18,194 bases of DNA, from NCBI GenBank assembly GCA_041748075.1, contig JBGTDX010000080.1:1-18194 (forward strand). The letters are read 5' to 3'. The stretch comes from JBGSYJ01 sp041748075. Its GTDB lineage: Bacteria > Acidobacteriota > Thermoanaerobaculia > Gp7-AA8. The notes under the pieces were generated by a model. The model searched no databases. It saw only the letters and a program-made list of their open reading frames with translations, and had not been told where the DNA came from. Each line of letters begins with the position of its first letter. Within the stretch, counting starts at the first letter, position 1. The translations under genes and the position numbers were made by a program. This document shows positions 1 through 6,294 of the stretch, piece by piece.

Positions 1-52
1 GTTCCTGAACACGACGCCGAGACCAGGCCGGGCGGTGCGAGTCTCGAAATAA
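1..52 (+). pseudogene. Duplicated 3' end of the FG-GAP lipoprotein gene (partial)
   Basis: Read on the plus strand from base 2, this stretch gives FLNTTPRPGRAVRVSK followed by TAA at 50-52, identical to the C-terminus of the minus-strand FG-GAP protein ending at 688. It is the coding part of the 99-bp inverted repeat. Nothing upstream is visible, so it may be the tip of a full second gene, a truncated duplicate, or an assembly fold-back. Confidence 0.6.
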
Positions 53-67
53 AGAGTGGCGGTGGTT

Positions 68-92
68 CCCCTCTCCCCGCGCGGGAGAGGGG
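68..92. repeat. GC-rich palindrome, REP-like (copy 1)
   Basis: Arms CCCCTCTCCC and GGGAGAGGGG (10 bp, perfect) surround a 5-nt CGCGC-type loop. The same arms occur at 648-672 and, without loop, at 9776-9795. The following GGGGTCAGGGGTGAGGGA is the accompanying tail of the element. The translation of this repeat (SPRGRGVRGEG) is a sequence that recurs as spurious peptide in many environmental genomes, from general familiarity rather than a search. Confidence 0.8.
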
Positions 93-106
93 TCAGGGGT
101 GAGGGA
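89..106. repeat. Left 18-bp inverted repeat bounding the nuclease remnant
   Basis: GGGGTCAGGGGTGAGGGA at 89-106 is the exact reverse complement of 442-459. Together the two copies bracket the DUF559 remnant, whose stop codon (453-455) lies inside the right copy. This suggests that gene and repeats travelled or were inserted as one unit. Confidence 0.85.
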
Positions 107-142
107 ACCCCGAGGTCCGATCAGATCGTGCATCACGAACCT

Positions 143-455
143 CGCAAACTCCTCGAGAAATCACACGAACTCCGCAACCGACAGACTCCGGCCGAAATCG
201 CGGCGTGCCCCGGAGATCGTGTCCAAGCGGATCACGCTGATCTGCGAAGAGATCAAGCTCATCATCGAGCTCGACGGACAGGGACACTTTGATCCGTCGG
301 TTCAGTCGTGCGACGTTAAGCGCACGCACTACCTCCAGGACCGCGGCTACACCGTCACCCGGATCGAGAACGAAGAGCTGCTCGTGAATCCGGAGATCGT
401 GTTCGAGCGGATCATGCGAATGGTTGAAGTGCTGAAGAGGCTCCCTCACCCCTGA
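143..455 (+). pseudogene. Decayed DUF559 (Vsr-like) endonuclease-domain gene
   Basis: Two pieces of a DUF559 domain (very-short-patch-repair-like, PD-(D/E)XK fold) lie in different frames. At 143-202 one frame reads RKLLEKSHELRNRQTPAEIA, the typical N-terminal helix. From about 237 to 455 the next frame reads CEEIKLIIELDGQGHF, then RTHYLQDRGYTVTRIENEELL, the catalytic core and the usual C-terminal strand-helix. Roughly 65-70 nt that normally join these parts (the region with the FRRQ-type motif) are missing, and the frame shifts. The 27 nt at 210-236 closely match 390-416 (24 of 27), hinting at a rearrangement. The gene is therefore a remnant; a short protein from 99-455 is open but unlikely to be active. 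Function in intact relatives is presumed DNA cleavage. Confidence 0.7.
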
Positions 456-459
456 CCCC
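442..459. repeat. Right 18-bp inverted repeat bounding the nuclease remnant
   Basis: TCCCTCACCCCTGACCCC is the perfect reverse complement of 89-106. It provides the last codons (LPHP) and TGA stop of the open DUF559 frame, so the end of that frame is repeat-derived. Confidence 0.85.
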
Positions 460-460
460 A

Positions 461-640
461 TACGCGCTAACTTTGACACTCGGAGCCGGGATGGGAGACC
501 GAATGTTGAATGTTGAAATGTGAATGTTGAATGTTGAATTGGGACACCGGTCTTCATTCAACATTCAATTCAACATTCACAATTTCAACATTCAACATTT
601 GCTACGGTTGAGCAGACTACGACTAAAGTTAGCGCATATG
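461..640. repeat. Composite palindrome with inverted heptanucleotide arrays (GAATGTT)
   Basis: The outer arms CGCGCTAACTTT (463-474) and AAAGTTAGCGCATATG (625-640) are inverted copies; with flanking bases the match is 15 of 16. Inside, 501-540 is a tandem of the 7-mer GAATGTT with one altered unit, and 555-599 is its reverse complement (AACATTC units) with small indels. Both layers share the same centre near 550, so they form one large cruciform-capable element. No coding potential is evident. The whole stretch 456-687 lacks a gene. Confidence 0.8.
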
Positions 641-739
641 CCCCTGACCCCTCTCCCGCGCGGGGAGAGGGGAACCACCGCCACTCTTTATTTCGAGACT
701 CGCACCGCCCGGCCTGGTCTCGGCGTCGTGTTCAGGAAC
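641..739. repeat. Right arm of the perfect 99-bp inverted repeat
   Basis: This is the exact reverse complement of 1-99. It runs from the GC-rich palindrome into the last 16 codons of the FG-GAP gene, showing that the repeat boundary ignores the gene boundary. The sequence departs from the left arm abruptly at 640/100. Confidence 0.95.
648..672 (-). repeat. GC-rich palindrome (copy 2), possible transcript end of the FG-GAP gene
   Basis: Ten-base arms CCCCTCTCCC/GGGAGAGGGG with a 5-nt loop start 15 nt after the FG-GAP stop codon on the minus strand. The hairpin would be very stable but lacks a T-run, so it may stabilise the 3' end or act as a weak terminator rather than a classical intrinsic one. 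Confidence 0.6.
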
Positions 740-2448
740 ACCTGGATCGCTCCGTCCTTGCCGCGCGTGGCAAGCGTCTCGCTCGACTCGTAAAGAATGA
801 CCACATCGGGCCGGCCGTCGCCGTTTACATCGGCAACCTTCAGGTCGTAGCTGTAGTTCGCCATGGGTACGAGACCTGTAACGCTAACCGGAGATCTGAA
901 CCCGCCTTTTCCGTCACCCAGCAGAATTCTCAACTCGCGCTCCGGAGTGAGGACGGAATAGACCAGGTCGAGGTACCCGTCCCCATCGAAGTCACCATGA
1001 CCCAGTCCCCACGTCGGGCCGGCGCCCGGCCAGCGCGCAATCGGTACGCGCCTGGGAGTCTTGCCAGTCCACGTCAGCAGGTCGAGCCCGGCCAGCGTCG
1101 TGTGCTCGGGAGTCGAAGTGACCGTATCGGGTAGCCCGCTGGGCCAGTGCCGCGTATAGCTGATGATTGCGTCGTCCGTCTTCTTTCCCGTGAACTTCGC
1201 CACGGTGCTGGCCCAGTAGTACGAGAGGAAGGGAATCAGCTTTCCCCGTCCGACCGGATCCCATTTGAGCGGACCGTTGCTGACGTAGAGAGTGTCGGGG
1301 CCATTGAAATACACGCTGGCTCCGATGAAGTCGGGAATCCTGTCTCCATTGAAGTCGCCCGTCGACAGCCAGTCGCCGCCTACGTAGAAATTGCGCTCCG
1401 CAATGTTCGTTTCCTTCCAGGACTTGCCTCTGTCCTGATTGAGGTATACGCGGAGGTTGCTCGCATTCGCATTCGGATCGACCTCCGGGCCACGCGACAT
1501 CATCGGGCCCTCGGAGATCGCGACGATATCGGGAAATCCGTCGCGATTCACATCCGTAACGATGGCTCTTCGGGTCGGAAAGTTCGTGGGCAGCCCCTTG
1601 TTCGATTCGGTGAAGTTTCCCTTGCCGTCGCCAAGAAACACAACGACGCCATAGAGATGAACGCCCAGAACCAGGTCCATGCGTCCGTTCTTGTTCAGGT
1701 CCGCCGCTACGACGCTTCCGTATTGATAGCTGGAGGGGAAATTCGCCTCTTCCCAGTACTTCCAGTTTCCCTTGCCGTCGCCGAGGAAGATTGCGGGAGG
1801 CCCGCCGACGCCTCGCTCGGGAGGAGCGATGATGTCGAGAAAGCCGTCTCCGTTCATGTCGGCGACATCGAGTGAGTTTCTCCAGGATCCGGAGGTGGGA
1901 AGACCATTCGAGGATTCGACGAAAGTGAGTGTTCGGTCGATCGAAGCGGGGGCGAGCACTTCGAATTCGGGCCGGATGCCCTGGTAATACTCTGCCGTCT
2001 CCTCAGCAAGCTTCTCCTGCGCGGAGATCTGGCCCGCCGCATCGACGCGCTGGCCCTGGACACTCTGTGCGACCTGCTTCTCCCGCCAGACCCAGACGTT
2101 CTCATCGTCCTGGCGGTAGATCTCCGACACGACATTCACGTTTCCGAACGGCCTGGCCCAGCCGGGACGGCCTATGTCGAATTTAGCCCACTGCTTTTCG
2201 AACTTCTCGATGGTGAACTGCTTTCCGTTCCTGATGAAGATCGTCTCCGGATCGGGATCGAGCCCGGGATCTTCGGCGAGATCGAATTTCTTCATTCTCC
2301 CCTCCGGGGTATCAGGGAGGGCCAGCTTCTCGGGCGAGGTGCCTTCGGGTGGTTGCGAGGGAGCCTGCGCCTCGAGAGTAACGAACGAGCAGCCGGCAAC
2401 GAGCACCGCCGCGAACAGCGTACGAAGTGTGAAAGAGTGACTACCCAT
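688..2448 (-). CDS. FG-GAP/VCBS repeat lipoprotein
   Basis: A 586-residue predicted surface or periplasmic lipoprotein. The chosen ATG (2448) has AGGAG about 10 nt upstream and gives a signal peptide ending in the lipobox LVAGC (Cys20). An in-frame ATG at 2493 would add 15 residues. After a linker and a charged segment (about 45-170), six calcium-binding FG-GAP motifs of the type DxNxDGxxD can be seen near residues 197, 250, 299, 365, 486 and 540 (for example DMNGDGFLD, DLNKNGRMD, DFDGDGYLD, DVNGDGRPD), a spacing typical of an integrin-alpha-like beta-propeller. Such propellers bind proteins or glycans; the ligand is unknown. It lies downstream of the export permease with a short gap, so the two are probably co-transcribed. 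Its last codons fall in the 99-bp inverted repeat. Confidence 0.85.
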   Translation of the reverse strand: MGSHSFTLRTLFAAVLVAGCSFVTLEAQAPSQPPEGTSPEKLALPDTPEGRMKKFDLAEDPGLDPDPETIFIRNGKQFTIEKFEKQWAKFDIGRPGWARPFGNVNVVSEIYRQDDENVWVWREKQVAQSVQGQRVDAAGQISAQEKLAEETAEYYQGIRPEFEVLAPASIDRTLTFVESSNGLPTSGSWRNSLDVADMNGDGFLDIIAPPERGVGGPPAIFLGDGKGNWKYWEEANFPSSYQYGSVVAADLNKNGRMDLVLGVHLYGVVVFLGDGKGNFTESNKGLPTNFPTRRAIVTDVNRDGFPDIVAISEGPMMSRGPEVDPNANASNLRVYLNQDRGKSWKETNIAERNFYVGGDWLSTGDFNGDRIPDFIGASVYFNGPDTLYVSNGPLKWDPVGRGKLIPFLSYYWASTVAKFTGKKTDDAIISYTRHWPSGLPDTVTSTPEHTTLAGLDLLTWTGKTPRRVPIARWPGAGPTWGLGHGDFDGDGYLDLVYSVLTPERELRILLGDGKGGFRSPVSVTGLVPMANYSYDLKVADVNGDGRPDVVILYESSETLATRGKDGAIQVFLNTTPRPGRAVRVSK

Positions 2449-2518
2449 CCAGAAGAATCTCCTTGTCCCGTGAGTGAAAGCGTCCAGCGTCATCCTGACA
2501 TTACCTTGCCCACAAACC

Positions 2519-3334
2519 TCAGATCAGATCGACGAGGCCTGGCTGTGCCCTTCGAAAAAAGAGCAGCCCTCCGCCGAAGATCACCGCGGTCATGGTCAGA
2601 AGGAATACGATCGAGAACGCGTCAGGTAACGGCGCGCCCAGAAATGCACTCCGAAACAAACCGAGCAGGGGTGTCATCGGATTCCACATGAAGTATTTCT
2701 CGAAGCGGCTGCCCGCTACCGGATAAAGGATGGGGCTGAGATAAAACAGAACCGAGAGCACGAAGTTCAGGATCTGCCCGACGTCGCGGAAAAAGACGAA
2801 CACCGTAGCCAGGACATACGCGACCCCCGTCTGGAGGATGACCTGGATGAGCAGCGCGAACGGAAGGATCCATAGACTGAAGAACGCCTCCCCTCGGAAC
2901 GCCAGAAAGAGAATAAAGAGGGAAATGGCGATCGTCTCGAAGATCATCGCCGAAGCGTTCGGGACGATGACCAGGATCTCGCTTCGAAATGCCAGCCTGC
3001 GAACCAGCGGACCGTTCTCCACGATACTGGTCGTCCCCCGAGTGATCCCTTCGCTCAGGCCGATCCAGGGAAGCAGGCCGGAAATGAGGAACAGCACGTA
3101 GCTCCCCCCCTGGACGTTGGGGCTCCTGGGAGGGATCATCATGGTAAAGACGAACCAGTAGAGGACCACCAGACTGAGGGGCTGGAGGACCGCCCAGGCG
3201 ATTCCGAGGGCCGATCCGGTGAATCGGAGCCGGAAATCCCTCTTGATGAGCTCGATCAGTAGGTAGAAGGTGCGGAAGCCCTCACCCTGCTGATGTACCT
3301 TGACATCGGCAGGGGAAGTCCGTAGATTGATCAC
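2519..3334 (-). CDS. ABC-2 type permease, Wzm/TagG-like polysaccharide exporter subunit
   Basis: A 271-residue integral membrane protein with about six hydrophobic segments. Features of the polysaccharide/polyol-phosphate ABC-2 export family are visible: an N-terminal amphipathic stretch LLIELIKRDFRLRFTGSALG, then AWAVLQPLSLVVLYWFVF, the LPWIGLSEGITRGTTSIVENG segment, FFRDVGQILNFVLSVLFYLSPILYP, and the short WNPMTPLLGLFR motif. The family moves lipid-linked O-antigen, capsule or teichoic-acid precursors across the inner membrane together with a Wzt-type ATPase. No ATPase gene is in the window, which is unusual because the pair is normally adjacent. The start is GTG at 3334 without a clear Shine-Dalgarno sequence; a promoter whose predicted start site falls at the GTG suggests a leaderless message. 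Confidence 0.85.
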   Translation of the reverse strand: MINLRTSPADVKVHQQGEGFRTFYLLIELIKRDFRLRFTGSALGIAWAVLQPLSLVVLYWFVFTMMIPPRSPNVQGGSYVLFLISGLLPWIGLSEGITRGTTSIVENGPLVRRLAFRSEILVIVPNASAMIFETIAISLFILFLAFRGEAFFSLWILPFALLIQVILQTGVAYVLATVFVFFRDVGQILNFVLSVLFYLSPILYPVAGSRFEKYFMWNPMTPLLGLFRSAFLGAPLPDAFSIVFLLTMTAVIFGGGLLFFRRAQPGLVDLI

Positions 3335-3342
3335 GCATCGGA

Positions 3343-3371
3343 AGTCTATTTTCCAATAGCATAAAAGTCAA
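3343..3371 (-). promoter_or_regulatory. Predicted sigma70-type promoter for the permease gene
   Basis: On the minus strand TTGACT (3371-3366) and TAGACT (3348-3343) are separated by exactly 17 nt. Transcription would begin about at the GTG start codon, consistent with the missing ribosome binding site. Prediction from consensus only. Confidence 0.4.
3346..3359. promoter_or_regulatory. Candidate operator in the divergent intergenic region
   Basis: CTATT-TTCC-AATAG is a 5-bp-arm inverted repeat in the 47-bp gap between the permease and the XRE regulator genes. It overlaps the predicted -10 element of the permease promoter. XRE regulators often bind short palindromes beside their own gene, so it could be the site for the neighbouring regulator; this is inference. 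Confidence 0.35.
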
Positions 3372-3381
3372 AGATACCTCA

Positions 3382-3744
3382 GTGAACAAGCCAGCCCAGC
3401 TCGAACTGGTCGGACGCAAGATCCGGCAGCTCCGCCGTCAGCGCAAGCTGACTCAGGTGGAGCTCGCCGAAAAGATCGGCATCCATCAGTCAGATCTCTC
3501 GCGCATGGAGCAGGGAGAGTACAAGGTTGGCCTCGACACACTCCTGCGGATACTGCAGACGTTCAACCTCGGAATCGGGGAGTTCTTCGACGAAGGGGGC
3601 AAGCAGAAAACGGTGGTCGAGAAGCTGAAGGATCTGAGTCCCGCAGCGCAGAAGGAAGTCGAGGATTTCATCGAGTTCAAGCGGATGCAGGAGACGAGCG
3701 ACGACGCCGAGGATGACGGGTGGGAGGGTGACAGTGAGCTCTGA
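3382..3744 (+). CDS. XRE-family helix-turn-helix transcriptional regulator
   Basis: A 120-residue cytoplasmic DNA-binding protein. The HTH_3 domain spans roughly residues 10-69: GRKIRQLRRQRKLTQVELAE, then KIGIHQSDLSRMEQGEYKVG as turn and recognition helix, then LDTLLRILQTFNLGIGEFF. The tail contains SPAAQKEVEDFIEFKRMQE, a likely amphipathic dimerisation helix, and ends in an acidic stretch. The start is GTG at 3382, with no convincing Shine-Dalgarno sequence. The 3' end overlaps the TPR gene by 11 nt, so the two are translationally linked. It probably controls its own operon and perhaps the divergent exporter; targets are not known. Confidence 0.88.
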   Translation: MNKPAQLELVGRKIRQLRRQRKLTQVELAEKIGIHQSDLSRMEQGEYKVGLDTLLRILQTFNLGIGEFFDEGGKQKTVVEKLKDLSPAAQKEVEDFIEFKRMQETSDDAEDDGWEGDSEL

Positions 3745-4618
3745 GAGGATTCAGACGGCCGAGGATCTGCGGCAGCTTGGACTGGCGAAAGTACGTGAGA
3801 ATGCGGTCGAAGAATCGATCGAGCTGTTCGATCAGGCACTCGCCCTCGCGGTCGATGACGAAGCCCGTGAACTGATCACGATCAACAAAGCGTACTCGCT
3901 CCTGCGCATGGAGAAGAGCGGACCGGAAGTCCAGCAGCTTCCCCGTATCGTCATGCGCCGCAGCAACCTGCGGCATGTCGTGCTCGCCGCCTACGGCCTC
4001 GAACAGAAGTTCGTCAACGAGAAGGATTATCGAAAAGCCAGCTCCTACGCAAAAGTGGCGCTCGACGCTGCCGAAGAGCTCGGACACGACGGATGGAAAG
4101 CGGCGGCCCTCGTAACCCTGGGGAACATCGCGGTCTTCGACTCTCGTCCCGAAGACGCCATTGAGTTTTACGAATCGGCGCTCCCACTGCTCAGCGATTC
4201 GGCCGAGGACTCGGTCACGCGGGCAATCATCGCGGGAAACCTGGGTTACTGTCGTCTGCTCTCGGGCGACACAGACGGGGGAGTTTCTCAGATCCATAGC
4301 GGGGTCGACCTGTTGTTCGCGGCTGGAGCCGAGGGTCACGTCGCCGAACCTTACATCGACCTCTGCATGGGTTACCTCGAAAAAGGGGAGCTCGAAAAGG
4401 CTCGCCACTACGGTGAGCTCGGCCTCGACAAGGCAACGGAAGTCCGCCAGGTCAGGAACGCACACTACCTGCTCGGAGAGATCGCCTACAAGTCGGGTGA
4501 CACAGCGAAGGCGGAGTTTCATTTCGACCACCTGGCGACTCACTATCCGGACTTCCCACATCTCAAGAACCTTCTCTTTGCGATCGATCTTCGCAAGATG
4601 GTGAACTTCAAACTATGA
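3734..4618 (+). CDS. Tetratricopeptide-repeat protein
   Basis: A 294-residue, soluble, helix-rich protein without signal peptide. GTG at 3734 is preferred because GGGAGG sits 6 nt upstream; an ATG at 3713 is the longer alternative. TPR-like helix pairs are recognisable through most of its length, for example the N-terminal LGLAKVRENAVEESIELFDQ, then ALVTLGNIAVFDSRPEDAIE, LCMGYLEKGELEKARHYGEL, and YLLGEIAYKSGDTAKAEFHF. TPRs are protein- or peptide-binding scaffolds. Sandwiched between an XRE regulator and a secreted protein, with overlaps on both sides (11 and 4 nt), it may sense or present something to the regulator. That resembles a split version of HTH-TPR sensors; this is a hypothesis only. 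Confidence 0.8.
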   Translation: MSSERIQTAEDLRQLGLAKVRENAVEESIELFDQALALAVDDEARELITINKAYSLLRMEKSGPEVQQLPRIVMRRSNLRHVVLAAYGLEQKFVNEKDYRKASSYAKVALDAAEELGHDGWKAAALVTLGNIAVFDSRPEDAIEFYESALPLLSDSAEDSVTRAIIAGNLGYCRLLSGDTDGGVSQIHSGVDLLFAAGAEGHVAEPYIDLCMGYLEKGELEKARHYGELGLDKATEVRQVRNAHYLLGEIAYKSGDTAKAEFHFDHLATHYPDFPHLKNLLFAIDLRKMVNFKL

Positions 4619-5664
4619 ACCTGACCCGTGTCCTGCTCGCCGCAGTCTTCAGCCTGGCTTCTTTCGGAGCCCAGGCTCAGGTTGCGGACCGGGACATCCT
4701 TCTGACTCCCGAAGGCACACTCTTCACGATCGAGAGCGTATGGAGTGAGAATTTCGACGATCTCGAGACCACATCCGACAGAGTGCTCCACCTTACCGTG
4801 CAGAATGACGAAGAGCTGGAAACGCTCTTCGTTCCTGCCTCGCTCGGCGGTGGGCTGCACAACAACGCGGCGCTTGCCTGGGACAGTGAGAGCCAGGCCC
4901 TGTTCGTCTTCTGGCAGAAAACTCCGAATCCTCAACTCACGAGCGAACTGCTCTTTGCCTCATATCAGAATGGCGTATGGAGCGAAGCCTCGATCGTCGA
5001 GAACGGATCGCTGCACCTCCGTTCGAACCTGCGTATTGCCACGAGTTCGCTCTATTACGAGTACGGAGAGAACGAGACGATCCTCCGGCGAGCCGGGCTG
5101 GTCATCCACGCGGTCTGGTGGAATGAGACGGGCTTCGGCGAAACGGCCGGTTATGCGATGCTCTCCCTCGAAAAGGGCGTCGTACGGTCCATTGTCACGG
5201 CGGACCTCGTCGACCTCCTGGGAGACGACAGAAAGATTGACGATCTCTTCATCCTCCCTGAGGAGTACGATCGGAGCATCTTCCGTCATCCGGCGATCTT
5301 CGAGACATCGGGCCACGACAGCGTCGACGTGGTGTTCGCCGATGCGTACACGAACCGCTTCCACCGGGTCGCGATCAAGCCGATCAAGAGCCATGGCGTC
5401 CTGCAGCCCCCCATCGGAATATGGGGCGGCGACTTCACCCCGCCGAAGGCTTTTTATCGCGAGGCAGCCAACAGCGGCCGCATTACGGTCATCCCCGGAG
5501 CCGACAGGAACAAGTTCGTCTTCTACTACCGCGGCTTGAACAATCTCGAGTACCTGACCGTCAACGGCTCGACCTGGTCTGAAGTCCGCTCGCTCGCACT
5601 CAGCGATCGAGTCAGCGCCGAAGCCGGAGTCGAAGCACTACGCCGGCTCATCTCGTCCCGATAG
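4615..5664 (+). CDS. Secreted protein of unknown function
   Basis: A 349-residue protein beginning MNLTRVLLAAVFSLASFGAQ, a clear Sec signal peptide with likely cleavage after AQA (around residue 21). The mature part is rich in aromatic and beta-type segments with repeated W-containing turns (LAWDSESQALFVFWQ, FASYQNGVWSEASIV, IHAVWWNETGFGE, NLEYLTVNGSTWSEV) that resemble blades of a sialidase-like or similar beta-propeller. I do not recognise a named family and see no catalytic motif. The ATG overlaps the TPR stop codon (ATGA), so all three plus-strand genes form one operon that ends at the terminator 26 nt downstream. Confidence 0.75.
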   Translation: MNLTRVLLAAVFSLASFGAQAQVADRDILLTPEGTLFTIESVWSENFDDLETTSDRVLHLTVQNDEELETLFVPASLGGGLHNNAALAWDSESQALFVFWQKTPNPQLTSELLFASYQNGVWSEASIVENGSLHLRSNLRIATSSLYYEYGENETILRRAGLVIHAVWWNETGFGETAGYAMLSLEKGVVRSIVTADLVDLLGDDRKIDDLFILPEEYDRSIFRHPAIFETSGHDSVDVVFADAYTNRFHRVAIKPIKSHGVLQPPIGIWGGDFTPPKAFYREAANSGRITVIPGADRNKFVFYYRGLNNLEYLTVNGSTWSEVRSLALSDRVSAEAGVEALRRLISSR

Positions 5665-5689
5665 ACGACCCCTCGAATGCGCAAGCATG

Positions 5690-5714
5690 AAAGCCGGCCT
5701 CGCGGCCGGCTTTT
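5690..5714 (+). terminator. Rho-independent terminator of the XRE-TPR operon
   Basis: A perfect 10-bp stem (AAAGCCGGCC with GGCCGGCTTT) closes a 4-nt loop TCGC and is followed by one more T. It lies between convergent genes (stop at 5664 on plus, stop at 5740 on minus) and could serve both strands since the A-run mirrors the T-run. Confidence 0.85.
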
Positions 5715-5739
5715 CCATTTCTGGGAGGGACTTCCGAGC

Positions 5740-5913
5740 TCAGGGCTCTCGCGGTGGCTGGTTCCGATTGGCTGAGACGATCACGCCGACACCGATAAGC
5801 GCCAACGCGCCCACGATGATCCAGATCTGATCCACTCCGAGGGTGAACATCGCGATCGCGACCGCAACCACGAGGATGATCCATCCGACCAGGGCTACGT
5901 TAAACCATTTCAA
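5740..5913 (-). CDS. Small two-helix membrane protein (57 aa)
   Basis: A short gene supported by a strong GGAGGT ribosome binding site 8 nt before a TTG start (5913). The protein begins LKWFNVALVGWIILVVAVAI, continues into a short turn near VDQ, and has a second hydrophobic helix (IWIIVGALALIGVGVIVS) before a polar tail ending NQPPREP. This predicts a hairpin in the inner membrane. It stands alone, convergent with the XRE-TPR operon, and shares its terminator region. No family recognised; the role is unknown. Confidence rests on the Shine-Dalgarno sequence, the clean hydrophobic pattern and the fitting gap. Confidence 0.6.
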   Translation of the reverse strand: MKWFNVALVGWIILVVAVAIAMFTLGVDQIWIIVGALALIGVGVIVSANRNQPPREP

Positions 5914-5972
5914 TTGAGGTTACCTCCGGATGAGTCCGGAGCAATGGGCGTGCCCGTCCCCCGCCCGGCCGG

Positions 5973-6294
5973 TTCTGAGTTGTGAGTTCTGAGTTGTGAG
6001 TCCCCTCCCAACCGGTTGTGGGTTCTGGGTTGTGGGTTGTGGGTCACACCCGCCCGCTCGGTCGCCCGTCGCCGTTGCCGTTGCCGTTGCCGAAAACACT
6101 ACCCGCTCCCGCGCGCAGGGTGACGGCCGCCGCCGTTCTCTCCTTCTCTCCACTGCGGCGGGGAAAGGGAACCCCGCCCACTCAGAACTCAGAACTCAGA
6201 ACTCAGAACTCAGAACTCAGAACTCAGAACTCAGAACTCAGAACTCAGAACTCAGAACTCAGAACTCAGAACTCAGAACTCAGAACTCAGAACT
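5973..6294. repeat. Inverted heptanucleotide array pair without a gene inside
   Basis: Left side: four 7-mers alternating TTCTGAG and TTGTGAG (5973-6000), then four units of GGTTGTG/GGTTCTG (6014-6041). Right side: sixteen perfect tandem copies of CTCAGAA (6181-6292), the reverse complement of TTCTGAG. The interior (6042-6180) contains a short GCCGTT run near 6069 and no believable ORF. The two words are the same as those flanking the insert between nuoD and nuoH. The gap 5914-6352 has no gene; this repeat and the atpE terminator are all I see in it. Confidence 0.9.

Larger units (their letters stand above)
1..99. repeat. Left arm of a perfect 99-bp inverted repeat
   Basis: Every base from 1 to 99 is the reverse complement of 641-739 (position i pairs with 740-i). 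The repeat starts exactly at the window edge, so its true outer limit is not visible. It contains a copy of the last 16 codons of the FG-GAP gene plus the GC-rich palindrome at 68-92. Perfect identity means either a very recent inverted duplication or an assembly artefact at a contig end; 99 is also a k-mer length used by short-read assemblers. Confidence 0.95.

Noticed and set aside
56..292. 78-codon ORF as an independent gene
   Set aside because: Its start lies in the palindromic repeat and only a 20-residue DUF559 fragment is meaningful; it is treated as part of the nuclease remnant.
648..672. Classical intrinsic terminator for the FG-GAP gene
   Set aside because: The stem is strong but there is no T-run, and the same palindrome occurs within nuoM where it cannot terminate transcription fully; listed as a repeat instead.
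3677..4561. 294-codon minus-strand open frame
   Set aside because: Antisense to the TPR gene, which has a good start, overlaps typical of an operon and clear TPR patterns.
6181..6292. Possible CRISPR array
   Set aside because: The units are contiguous 7-mers without spacers and without cas genes; this is a tandem microsatellite.
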